Below, piece by piece: positions 8,243-16,133 of a stretch of 64,000 nt of DNA (positions within the stretch are counted from its first letter, which is position 1; the number at the start of each line of letters is the position of its first letter). Made by a program: the position numbers and the translations under genes. Source of the stretch: Nocardia sp. alder85J (GTDB lineage: Bacteria > Actinomycetota > Actinomycetes > Mycobacteriales > Mycobacteriaceae); the NCBI RefSeq assembly GCF_020176955.2, contig NZ_JAIUCZ020000015.1, positions 62,001 to 126,000 on the forward strand, read 5' to 3'. The notes under the pieces are model-generated. The model did not search any database. It saw nothing but the letters and a program-made list of their open reading frames with translations, and was not told the origin of the DNA.

Positions 8243-8280
8243 CGACGGCCCCGGCCGCAGGGTTGCGGTCGGGGCCGTCG
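8243..8280 (-). terminator. Hairpin terminator after the TetR gene
   Basis: A 17-bp stem (CGACGGCCCCGGCCGCA against TGCGGTCGGGGCCGTCG, with one G-T pair in the RNA) and a four-base loop lie just downstream of the minus-strand TetR gene ending at 8318. It separates that gene from the promoter of the CYP125-like P450. Confidence 0.75.
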
Positions 8281-8317
8281 GGCGGGCCGGAAGATGAAGG
8301 CCGGGGCGGGTTCCGGA

Positions 8318-8905
8318 TCAGGCCCCGCGATCGGCCAGCAGGCGCCGCGCCGAGATCTCCAGCAGATCGGCGACCTGTTCGTAGGACAGCAGATTCATGC
8401 CCGCCTGCAACAGCGCGCCCGAGTAGAGCAGTTCGAGCATCGACAGACTCTCGGTATCGGCCGAGCCCAGCGCCGCGGACAATCGGCCCCGGATCTCGGT
8501 GCCGATGCGCACCCGCAGATGCCGGACATCCGGATCGTCGCCGAGCAGCGCGCTGCTCACCGCACTCGCCAGCGCCGGTTCATCGGCCACCAGCAGCGAA
8601 ACCTGGCGCAACACCGCCACCACGCGGGTGGCCGGATCCTTCTCGTCGGTCTCCAGCGGCGGCGCGGCGATCAGACGGCGCCAGTACACCTCCGAGATGA
8701 GGTGCTCCTTGGACGAGAAATAGGTGTAGGCGGTGGCGGTGCCGACTCCCGCGGCAGCGGCGACGAGTCGAATTGTAGTGCCGGAGTAGCCTTCTCGCGA
8801 CAGTACATCGACCGCGGCCGTGGTGAGCCGGTCGACGGTGTCGGCCTGTTTCTCGGTGAGTCGCCGTCGAGTCGCCTCGATGCCGGTGGATGCGAGTTCG
8901 GACAT
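8318..8905 (-). CDS. TetR-family regulator, candidate master regulator of the catabolic block
   Basis: This 195-residue protein has a canonical TetR helix-turn-helix (RLTTAAVDVLSREGYSGTTI, then RLVAAAAGVGTATAYTYFSS and KEHLI, about residues 25-70) and a C-terminal effector domain. Like the gene at 4253-4741 it has no ribosome site: TAGGAT lies eight bases before the ATG, so the transcript is probably leaderless, and the block motif (8900-8915) overlaps the start codon, fitting autorepression. It sits between the CYP125-like P450 and the FadD19-like operon. With five motif copies in the block, it is the better candidate for the common repressor because its recognition helix is intact. An acyl-CoA or steroid-CoA effector would fit but is not shown. 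Confidence 0.82.
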   Translation of the reverse strand: MSELASTGIEATRRRLTEKQADTVDRLTTAAVDVLSREGYSGTTIRLVAAAAGVGTATAYTYFSSKEHLISEVYWRRLIAAPPLETDEKDPATRVVAVLRQVSLLVADEPALASAVSSALLGDDPDVRHLRVRIGTEIRGRLSAALGSADTESLSMLELLYSGALLQAGMNLLSYEQVADLLEISARRLLADRGA

Positions 8906-8915
8906 GTGTCTGAAT
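8899..8915. promoter_or_regulatory. Block operator copy 4 (GGACATGTGTCTGAAT) overlapping the TetR start
   Basis: The 16-mer at 8900-8915 differs from copy 1 by one base and, like it, overlaps the ATG of a leaderless-looking TetR gene. Confidence 0.6.
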
Positions 8916-8953
8916 CCTACTGTAGTGTCACGACCAGGGTCGTTGCGGCACGG

Positions 8954-10579
8954 CTAGCGATCGCCGCCGGTTCCGACCCGATGGTCCGGGGTGCGGCCGC
9001 CGGCGTAGTCCCGCGCCCAGCGATAGTCGGGTTTACCGCTGGGGGAGCGGACCACCGTCTCGGCGACCCAGAGAGTGCGGGGTACCTTGTAGCCCGCCAG
9101 ATGACGGCGCACGTGGGCGATGAGGTCCTCGAAATCGGGCCCGTCCGCGTCCGCGGCGGAGAGCACCGCCGCGACCTGCTGGCCCCAGCGCTCGTGCGCG
9201 ATGCCGACGACCACCGCGTCGCAAACCGAATTATGCGCCTTGAGAACACTTTCCACCTCCTCCACGTACACCTTCTCACCGCCGGTGTTGATCACCATGT
9301 TGCCGCGGCCGAGCAACATGATGGCGGTGTCGGACTCGGCGCGGGCCCGGTCGTCGGTGACCACCATCCGGACCCCGTTCACCGTCTTGAACAGCTTCGC
9401 GGTCTTCGCCTCGTCCTTGTAGTAGCCCAGCGGCACCGATCCGGTCTTGGCCAGCCAGCCCTCCTCGCCGACGGCGACCGGCCGGCCGTCGTCGTCGACC
9501 ACCACCGCGCCGCGGCCGATCCGCACCCGCGGGCCGCGGCTGGGATCGTCGTCCTTGGTCGCGAAACCCATACCGCCGAAACCCGTTTCGGAGGATCCGA
9601 TGGAGTCCGAGATGAGTGCGGCCGGGAATCGTTCCAGCAGCGCGTTCTTCACCGGCTGTGACAGCAGCGCGGCGCCGGAGGCGAGGATCGCCAGTGAGCC
9701 GGTGTCGCCCTCGGCGGTGGCGTGCGCGTCCAGCAGCGGGCGGGCCATGGCGTCCCCGGTGATCACCAGCACCTGCGGCCGCTCGCGAACCACGGTGCGC
9801 CACACCCGATCCGCGTCGAATGTGGATTCGAGGGCGACGGTGTTGCCGGTCCACAGCGCGGTGAAGGTCGGCATCATCGCCGAGGGATGGATCAGCGGCG
9901 GCAGCACCAGCCAGGTGCTGGGCTCGCTCTCGGCGCCCGTGCGGGACTGCTGGAACTCGTCGGCGACCGGCTCGCCGGTGTAGAAGTCGATGCCGCCGCC
10001 GAGCACCCGCCACATGTCCTCCTGCCGCCACATCACCCCCTTCGGCAGGCCGGTGGTGCCGCCGGTGTACATCATGAACAAGTCGTCGGCGCTGCGCTCG
10101 ATCGCGCGCCGCCGCGGGGAGCCCCCGGCCAGCGCGGTCTCGTAGCAGGTGGAGTGGCTGGGCACCTGTGCGCTGCCCAGATCGTCGTCGACGACCAGGG
10201 CGTGCCGCACCCGCGGCGATCGCCGCAGCGCCGCCGCCGCTGCCGGCTCGTAGCTGCGGTGGTAGACCAGCACGTCGAGGTCCGCGTTGTCGTAGAGGTA
10301 GCACAGCTCCTCCACGCCGTAGCGGAAGTTGACGTTGATCGGCACCATCCGCAGCTTGAAGCAGGCGATCAGGGTCTCCATGGTCTCGATGCTGTTGTGC
10401 ATCTGGAAACCCAGGTGATCGCCGCGGCCCAGGCCGGTCGTGGCCAGGTGGTCGGCCAGCCGGTCGGCCCGCGCCTCGAGTTCGGCGTAGGTGACGCGGC
10501 GGTCGCCGTGGATCAGCGCGATGCGGTCGCCCATCGCGTCCACCGAGTGCTCGAACAGGTCAGCGAAGTTACACGCCAT
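8954..10579 (-). CDS. fadD19: Acyl-CoA ligase, FadD19-like
   Basis: This 541-residue adenylate-forming enzyme has the P-loop MMYTGGTTGLPKGVMWR, the DSIGSSETGFGG segment, GRGNMVINTGGEKVYVEEVE and the C-terminal catalytic lysine region SPSGKPDYRWA. The spacing and wording strongly recall FadD19, which activates C24-branched or C26-oxidised sterol side chains to CoA thioesters after CYP125/CYP142 oxidation, so its presence beside a CYP125-like P450 is mutually supportive. It is the last gene of a minus-strand operon running from the P450 at 14478. The actual substrate could also be another branched polycyclic or terpenoid acid. Orthology is judged by eye, not by a tree. Confidence 0.85.
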   Translation of the reverse strand: MACNFADLFEHSVDAMGDRIALIHGDRRVTYAELEARADRLADHLATTGLGRGDHLGFQMHNSIETMETLIACFKLRMVPINVNFRYGVEELCYLYDNADLDVLVYHRSYEPAAAAALRRSPRVRHALVVDDDLGSAQVPSHSTCYETALAGGSPRRRAIERSADDLFMMYTGGTTGLPKGVMWRQEDMWRVLGGGIDFYTGEPVADEFQQSRTGAESEPSTWLVLPPLIHPSAMMPTFTALWTGNTVALESTFDADRVWRTVVRERPQVLVITGDAMARPLLDAHATAEGDTGSLAILASGAALLSQPVKNALLERFPAALISDSIGSSETGFGGMGFATKDDDPSRGPRVRIGRGAVVVDDDGRPVAVGEEGWLAKTGSVPLGYYKDEAKTAKLFKTVNGVRMVVTDDRARAESDTAIMLLGRGNMVINTGGEKVYVEEVESVLKAHNSVCDAVVVGIAHERWGQQVAAVLSAADADGPDFEDLIAHVRRHLAGYKVPRTLWVAETVVRSPSGKPDYRWARDYAGGRTPDHRVGTGGDR

Positions 10580-10637
10580 GGTAATTCGTCTCTCATCTGT
10601 GTTCGGACCACTGCCGGGTTGTGGGACGGCGCCGAAT

Positions 10638-11894
10638 TCAGACCACCGTCAGGGGCAGCGGGATGCCGCGATCGGTGAAGCGGAAGTTCGCTCCGGTGCT
10701 GATCCGGGTGATCGCCACCTCACCGGATTCGCGGAACGGCTTGTCGGCCAGCGCGAAACCGATCGACAACTCCGCCTCGGTGTCCGCGAGGACCTCGACC
10801 GCGTACCGCCGGTTCACCCCGCGTGCCATGGCCTCCAGCGGCGCCAGGTGCTCGGCGTCGATCACCGAGGGCCACACCTCGTCCTCGAGGGCGGGGCTGT
10901 GCTTCGGAAGCCGCAGCCGCACTCCGGCTTCCGTATGCTCGACCTCGGCGCCGCTGTAGCGCAACGGATTCCAGGCCGGATGCAGCCGCAGCACCCGGGC
11001 CAGGCCCGCATCGTCGTCACCGAGGCCCAGCGCGTCGCGAATGCGCTCGGAGGTGAGTCCGGCGATACCGGTGAAGCTCTTGCGCAGGATGTCGGCGTCG
11101 GCGTCGGTGCGGGAGGCGACCGAGATCCGGAACGCCCGTGCCAGCAGGTGATGCTGGAGGCACACCTCGTCGGCGATGCGGATCAGCGCCGACCGCGAGA
11201 AGTCGGCGAACCGCAGATCGCTCAGCAGCGGCCCGGAGTAGTCCGCGGTACCCGCATCCGTGGGATCGATGGGGTCCAAGGACAATTCGGCGGCCCGGCA
11301 CTCGGCGAGCCGGTCCGAGTTCGGCGGAATCGGCGGCGGTTCGTGCGACGGATCGATGATCACCGTCCACGCGCAGACCGGATGCCGGTCGGCGGGCACC
11401 CGGGGCGGCCGGTGGATCGGCCGCACCTGGGCACGGGCGTTGGTGGCCAGGGCGGTGGCATCGAAGGTGGGGTCCTCGATGTCGTGGCACATCGAGCGCA
11501 CATACGACTCGCCCATCGGCTCCACATCCGCGAGCGCCCCGCAGTGGTCGAGCCAGAATTCGCCGTGGTCGTGGTCGTCCACCCGGAACCGGAAGTCCAT
11601 GAACTGCGGTGGTGCGCCGACATCCAGTTGCAGTGCCTTGAAGATCGTCTCGACGCTGTCGCCGACGAAGTTCAGCGCGCGCTGCATGCGCCGGGTGTAG
11701 ACGGGACTGGCCGTCTGCCACTCCTCGATCGCGACGGCGGCCATACCTTCGCGCCCGAAGGCGGCGATGCTGTGCGCCATGCCGGAACGGTCGATCAGAT
11801 GCCCGCTCAGCAGCAGTTCGGGCACGAGCACCGCCAGCTCGTCCCGGCTCAGATCCGCGAAACCGCTGGCGGCGGTGGAGGTTTCGTTCACCAC
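10638..11894 (-). CDS. Conserved hypothetical protein in the P450 operon
   Basis: I do not recognise this 418-residue protein. It is a full-length, well-behaved open frame with no signal peptide or membrane segment. It has acidic and histidine-rich stretches, for example FRVDDHDHGEFWLDHCGAL (about residues 103-121), MCHDIEDPTF and CLQHHLLAR, that could bind metal. The GTG at 11894 (or the adjacent GTG at 11891) overlaps the TGA of the upstream SnoaL-like gene, so the two are translationally coupled. It lies between that gene and the FadD19-like ligase. Position suggests an enzymatic or scaffold role in side-chain degradation, but no function can be assigned. Confidence 0.75.
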   Translation of the reverse strand: MVNETSTAASGFADLSRDELAVLVPELLLSGHLIDRSGMAHSIAAFGREGMAAVAIEEWQTASPVYTRRMQRALNFVGDSVETIFKALQLDVGAPPQFMDFRFRVDDHDHGEFWLDHCGALADVEPMGESYVRSMCHDIEDPTFDATALATNARAQVRPIHRPPRVPADRHPVCAWTVIIDPSHEPPPIPPNSDRLAECRAAELSLDPIDPTDAGTADYSGPLLSDLRFADFSRSALIRIADEVCLQHHLLARAFRISVASRTDADADILRKSFTGIAGLTSERIRDALGLGDDDAGLARVLRLHPAWNPLRYSGAEVEHTEAGVRLRLPKHSPALEDEVWPSVIDAEHLAPLEAMARGVNRRYAVEVLADTEAELSIGFALADKPFRESGEVAITRISTGANFRFTDRGIPLPLTVV

Positions 11895-12436
11895 AGCGGC
11901 ACCGGCGCCGTGCCGACCCGGTACCAGCCAGGCAGCGGCCCGGATCCGGTACGCGCGATCCGCTGCTGCATGCCCTCCGACAGCGCGTTCGCGGTGATCA
12001 TCTCCACGAACAGCGCGGAGACGTTGCCGAAGTCGAAGAAGTCACGCTGCCACGACCACCGGAAGTCGCCGCCGTAGCGGAACCAGCTGCCGCCGATACC
12101 TTCCGGCGAATAGTGGGTGCCGTCGGGCCGGGTCCGATCGGAGACCTGCTTCCACAGGCCGATCAGGTTGCCGCTGCGATCGTCGATGACCCAGTCCTGA
12201 TACGGATAGGTCCAGCCCTCCAGCCCGTCCATCTCCAATCCGATGGCGATGTCGCGGATCTGGTCGCGCCCGACGGCCATGAACTCCTGGGTGGGCCCGT
12301 AGTTCCAGCCGTAGGTGGCGTCCTCGGTGTAGTAGTCCGCCAGCGGACGCCAGTCGCCCGCCTCCTCGCACTCGTGGTTGGCCTGCAGCCAGCGCCGCAC
12401 CATCTCGTCGAGTTCGGCGCGATCGAAATCGGCCAT
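11888..12436 (-). CDS. SnoaL/NTF2-like protein
   Basis: This 182-residue protein has the NTF2-like pattern of N-terminal helices followed by a curved sheet: VRRWLQANHECEEAGDWRPL, then ADYYTEDATYGWN and GRDQIRDI. SnoaL-like folds act as hydroxylases, isomerases or hydratases in polyketide and steroid metabolism (ketosteroid isomerase shares the fold) or as non-catalytic binders. The C-terminal third is longer than a minimal SnoaL domain and rich in aromatics (SWFRYGGDFRWSWQRDFFDF). It is the third gene of the P450-SDR-SnoaL-hypothetical-FadD operon and its stop overlaps the next start. The specific reaction is unknown. Confidence 0.75.
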   Translation of the reverse strand: MADFDRAELDEMVRRWLQANHECEEAGDWRPLADYYTEDATYGWNYGPTQEFMAVGRDQIRDIAIGLEMDGLEGWTYPYQDWVIDDRSGNLIGLWKQVSDRTRPDGTHYSPEGIGGSWFRYGGDFRWSWQRDFFDFGNVSALFVEMITANALSEGMQQRIARTGSGPLPGWYRVGTAPVPLW

Positions 12437-12486
12437 GGCAGTATTCCTTTCGGTGATTCTGTCGATGTTCCGGTGGCTGCGGGCGG

Positions 12487-13272
12487 TCAGGAACCGGCGG
12501 GCAGTACCCGGGCTTCCGGTTGCACCTCGGTCAGCTGGATGTGCGCGCCACGCGGGGCCGACACCACCGCGACGATCGCGCCGGCCAGGTGGCTCGCGCG
12601 CAGCATCTCCGGATGCCGCGCGAAACCCCAGCGCACCCAGTCCTCTAGCACGGGCCCGAGAACGTCCGCGGGGGTGGTCGTCCCCATCCCGGTCATGGTC
12701 GGGCCCGGCCGGACCAGCGAGACCCGCACGCCGGTCCCCTCCAGCTCCATCCCCAGCTGCCGGGCCATCACCTCGACGGCGGTCTTGGCGGCGGGATAGG
12801 CGCCCGCGCGGGGCCGGGGATGGTTCGCGGTGTCGGAGCTGATCATCACGAAATCGCCGCGCTGCCGGGCGATCATGCCGGGAATCACCCGATGCACCAG
12901 GCGGTGCACGCCGCCCAGATGGACGTCGATCTGTGCCCCGAATTCCGCCGGGGTCATCTCGTGAATCAAGCCGAAGGTCATGTCACCGGCCCCGGAGACG
13001 ACGACCTCGGCCGGGCCGAGCGCGGCCTCGGCGGCGGTGACGAACGCGTCGACCGAATCGCCGTCGGTGACGTCGAGCCGATGGGCGAACGCCTCACCGC
13101 CGTTGCCGGTGATCTTCGCGGCCAGCGCCTCGCACAGTTCGACGCGGCGCGCGCCCAGCGCCACCGGATGGCCGAGTTCGGCGAGCGCCTCGGCGGTCGC
13201 CGCGCCGATGCCGGAGGAGGCGCCGGCGATCAGCACGGGCCGGCGGTCGGGATGGGGTTCGAAACGGGGCAT
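12487..13272 (-). CDS. Short-chain dehydrogenase/reductase
   Basis: This 261-residue classical SDR has the cofactor motif AGASSGIG (about residues 16-23), the sheet motif SGAGDM in place of NNAG, catalytic Ser in MISSDT and YPAAK. The altered NNAG region is unusual but occurs in some subgroups. Its ATG follows the TAG of the upstream P450 directly (TAGATG), so the two are translationally coupled and the SDR probably oxidises or reduces the P450 product or a following intermediate. It lies within the minus-strand operon ending in the FadD19-like ligase. Confidence 0.85.
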   Translation of the reverse strand: MPRFEPHPDRRPVLIAGASSGIGAATAEALAELGHPVALGARRVELCEALAAKITGNGGEAFAHRLDVTDGDSVDAFVTAAEAALGPAEVVVSGAGDMTFGLIHEMTPAEFGAQIDVHLGGVHRLVHRVIPGMIARQRGDFVMISSDTANHPRPRAGAYPAAKTAVEVMARQLGMELEGTGVRVSLVRPGPTMTGMGTTTPADVLGPVLEDWVRWGFARHPEMLRASHLAGAIVAVVSAPRGAHIQLTEVQPEARVLPAGS

Positions 13273-14478
13273 CTAGCGGACCTCTACGGTGAGGGGGAGT
13301 GTGGCGAAGCCGCGGACATTCGTCGAGTGCACCCGTTCGATGCCGGACTCGATGAGCTCGTAAGCGCGGACGCGCGAAGCGAATTCGCGCAGGGCGATGG
13401 TGGTCTCCAGGCGGGCCAGGTGCGCGCCGAGGCAGAAGTGCACGCCGGCGCCGAAACTCGCGAGGTTGCCCTTGTCGGGCCGGTCGATGCGGTAGCTGTC
13501 ACCGTCCTCGAACACCTCGGTGTCGCGGTTGGCGGAGCCGATCAGCAGCAGCACCTTCGAGCCCGCCGGAATCGTGGCGCCGTACATCTCGATATCGGTC
13601 GCCGCGCTGCGGGCGACGATCTGGCTCGAGGTGTCGTAGCGCAGCGTCTCCTCCACCCAGTCCGGCACCAGGCCCGGGTCGGCGGCGACCTTGGCGTACT
13701 CCTCCGGGTTGCGGGCGGCCCAATAGACCGAATTGCCCAGCAGTTTGGTGGTCGTCTCGTTGCCGGCGACGACCATCAGGAACATGAAGCCGATGATCTC
13801 CTCGTCGGTGAGCCGGTCGCCGTCGATCTCGGCGTCGAGCAGCGCGGAGGTCAGGTCCTCGGTCGGCGACTTGCGCCGGGCGGTGACCATGTCGCTGTAG
13901 TAGGTGATCAGCGACAGCGCCGATTCGATGGCGGCCATCGGGACGTCGAGCACGCCCTCCTCGCGGTGCACCACGAGATCGGCGAGCCGGCGTACCTCGG
14001 CGCGATCCGGGACCGGCACCCCCATCAGTTCGGAGATGACGTCCATCGGCAGCTTGCCCGCGAAATCCTCGATCCAGTCGAAGGTTCCGCGCGCCAGCGC
14101 CGGTTCCAGATGCTCACGGGTCAGTTCGAGGATCCGCTCGTCCATCTCCTGGACCCGGCGCGGGGTGAAGCCCTTGTACACCAGGCGCCGCATCCGCACG
14201 TGCCGCGGATCGTCCATGGCGAGAAAGGACATCGTCTTGTGCGCGTGCGGGCCCCAGGCCGCGGGATCCAGGGAGACCCCGTTGGCGCTGGACAGCCGGA
14301 CGTGGTCACGGAAGGCCGTGATGACGTCCGAGTGCCGCGACAACGCCCAGAAGTTCAGCTCCGGGTTGTGGTACAGCGGTGCGTCGGTGCGCAGCCGCCG
14401 ATAGGTCGGGTACGGGTCGTCGTGGAACCGGTAGTCGTAGGGGTCGAACGTGAACGGCTCGAGCGAGGCCGAGGTCAT
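13273..14478 (-). CDS. Cytochrome P450, first gene of the FadD19-like operon
   Basis: This 401-residue class I P450 has the I-helix VVAGNETTT (residues 236-244), ExxR (ETLR, 277-280) and the haem loop SFGAGVHFCLGAHLAR with Cys349. The N-terminus FDPYDYRFHDDPYPTYRRLR is typical of soluble actinobacterial P450s. It leads the minus-strand operon P450-SDR-SnoaL-hypothetical-FadD19-like and is divergent from the aldehyde dehydrogenase at 14631, with block operator copies in the gap. Electron-transfer partners are not encoded here. Subfamily and substrate cannot be fixed by eye; context suggests a terpenoid, steroid or branched lipid. Confidence 0.88.
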   Translation of the reverse strand: MTSASLEPFTFDPYDYRFHDDPYPTYRRLRTDAPLYHNPELNFWALSRHSDVITAFRDHVRLSSANGVSLDPAAWGPHAHKTMSFLAMDDPRHVRMRRLVYKGFTPRRVQEMDERILELTREHLEPALARGTFDWIEDFAGKLPMDVISELMGVPVPDRAEVRRLADLVVHREEGVLDVPMAAIESALSLITYYSDMVTARRKSPTEDLTSALLDAEIDGDRLTDEEIIGFMFLMVVAGNETTTKLLGNSVYWAARNPEEYAKVAADPGLVPDWVEETLRYDTSSQIVARSAATDIEMYGATIPAGSKVLLLIGSANRDTEVFEDGDSYRIDRPDKGNLASFGAGVHFCLGAHLARLETTIALREFASRVRAYELIESGIERVHSTNVRGFATLPLTVEVR

Positions 14479-14507
14479 GACGTCCCCCTCCAGGAAGACA
14501 CACAGCT

Positions 14508-14523
14508 GGACATGTGTCTGGAC
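14508..14523. promoter_or_regulatory. Block operator copy 5 (GGACATGTGTCTGGAC)
   Basis: This copy lies 30 bases upstream of the minus-strand P450 start at 14478, in the gap shared with the divergent aldehyde dehydrogenase. It is the form that best matches all other copies. Confidence 0.6.
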
Positions 14524-14603
14524 GGTATCACCGACGTCCGCTCACCACAACGGCCTTGCGATTCTTGCATTCGATCAAGGATTCGAACTATATTCCGAAC
14601 ACC

Positions 14604-14613
14604 TGTCCAGACA
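14604..14613. promoter_or_regulatory. Half-motif TGTCCAGACA before the aldehyde dehydrogenase
   Basis: TGTCCAGACA, identical to the copy at 8151-8160, lies 17 bases upstream of the ATG at 14631 and downstream of a TATATT (14590-14595) that could be the -10 box. The placement fits repression of the plus-strand aldehyde dehydrogenase and oxidoreductase pair. Confidence 0.45.
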
Positions 14614-14630
14614 TGCATCGGAGCCTGCAC

Positions 14631-16100
14631 ATGAACGGCCTCGTCCCTTCCGAGGGCACCCCTCTGCTGATCGGCGGCAAGCTGGTCCCCGGTGGCTCGG
14701 GCGTCTTCGCCACCGTCAATCCGGCCACCGAGGAGGTGCTCGGCCACGCCGCCGACGCCTCCGCCGAGGACATGGACGCCGCGGTCGCGGCGGCCCGGAC
14801 GGCCTTCGACGAGTCCGGCTGGTCGCGCGACCCGGCCCTGCGTGCGCACTGCCTGCGCCAGTTGCGCGATGCCATGCAGGCCCACATCGAGGAACTGCGG
14901 GAGATCACCGTCGCCGAGGTCGGCGCGCCGGTCATGCTCACCAGCGGACCGCAGCTGGAGGGCCCGGTCGCCGACCTGAGCTTCGCCGCCGATCTGGCCG
15001 AGAGCTACAGCTGGGAAACCGATCTCGGCGTCGCCGAGCAGATGGGCATCGCCAGCCGCCGGGTGATCCGGCGCGAGGCGACCGGTGTCGTCGGGGCCAT
15101 CACGCCGTGGAACTTCCCGCATCAGATCAACCTGGCCAAGATCGGGCCGGCGCTGGCCGCGGGCAACACCGTGGTGCTCAAGCCCGCGCCCGACACCCCG
15201 TGGTGCGCAGCCGCTCTCGGCTCGCTGATCACCGAGCACACCGACATCCCGGCGGGGGTGCTGAACATCGTCACCGCCACCGATCACCGCCTGGGCGCCC
15301 GGCTGGTGGAGGATCCGCGGGTCGACATGATCACCTTCACCGGCTCGACCGCGACCGGTCGCTCCGTGATGATCGGCGGCGCGGCCAATCTCAAGCGCAC
15401 CTTCCTCGAGCTGGGCGGCAAGTCGGCCGCTCTCGTGCTCGACGACGCCGATATCGCCGCCGCGGCGGCCTACACCGCCTTCTCCGTCGCCATGCACGCC
15501 GGGCAGGGCTGCGCGCTGACCACCCGCCTGCTGGTGCCGCGCTCGCGGCACGACGAGGCGGTGGCCGCGGCCGCGGGGACGCTGTCCGGCATCCGGGCCG
15601 GTGATCCCACCAAGCCCGGAACCATCTGCGGCCCACTGATTTCCGCACGGCAGCGGGAGCGGGTGGAGCGGTATCTGGAGATCGCGCGCAGCGAGGGCGG
15701 CACGATCGAGGTCGGCGGTGGCCGGCCCGGGAAGCGGCCGCGGGGCTTCTTCATCGACCCGACCCTCATCACCGGACTCGGCAACAACTCCACGGTGGCC
15801 CAGGAGGAGATCTTCGGCCCGGTGCTCGTGGTGATCGATTACGACGACGATGCCGACGCGATCCGGCTGGCCAACGAATCCCCCTACGGCCTTTCGGGTT
15901 CGGTGTGGGGCACCGATCCGGAGCGGGTGGAGCGCGTGGTGTCCGGCGTGCGCACCGGCACGCTGAGCGTCAACGGCGGGCTGTGGTACCACGCCGACGC
16001 GCCCTTCGGCGGCTACAAGCAGTCCGGTATCGGCCGGGAGATGGGCGTCGCCGGATTCGAGGAGTACCTCGAGACCAAGCTGGTCGCGACCCCGGCCTGA
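14631..16100 (+). CDS. NAD(P)-dependent aldehyde dehydrogenase
   Basis: This 489-residue protein is a full-length aldehyde dehydrogenase with the oxyanion Asn in ITPWNFP (Asn161), the general base Glu260 in FLELGGKS and the catalytic Cys294 in HAGQGCALTT. It oxidises an aldehyde to an acid; in this block the likely substrate is the side-chain aldehyde made by P450 and SDR steps, feeding the acyl-CoA ligase. The ATG at 14631 was chosen over the in-frame ATG at 14613 because GGAG lies seven bases before it. It forms a plus-strand pair with the oxidoreductase at 16134 and is divergent from the P450 operon across block operators. Confidence 0.92.
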   Translation: MNGLVPSEGTPLLIGGKLVPGGSGVFATVNPATEEVLGHAADASAEDMDAAVAAARTAFDESGWSRDPALRAHCLRQLRDAMQAHIEELREITVAEVGAPVMLTSGPQLEGPVADLSFAADLAESYSWETDLGVAEQMGIASRRVIRREATGVVGAITPWNFPHQINLAKIGPALAAGNTVVLKPAPDTPWCAAALGSLITEHTDIPAGVLNIVTATDHRLGARLVEDPRVDMITFTGSTATGRSVMIGGAANLKRTFLELGGKSAALVLDDADIAAAAAYTAFSVAMHAGQGCALTTRLLVPRSRHDEAVAAAAGTLSGIRAGDPTKPGTICGPLISARQRERVERYLEIARSEGGTIEVGGGRPGKRPRGFFIDPTLITGLGNNSTVAQEEIFGPVLVVIDYDDDADAIRLANESPYGLSGSVWGTDPERVERVVSGVRTGTLSVNGGLWYHADAPFGGYKQSGIGREMGVAGFEEYLETKLVATPA

Positions 16101-16133
16101 CCCGCCGATCTCGAACATTCAGGAGTGGATATC

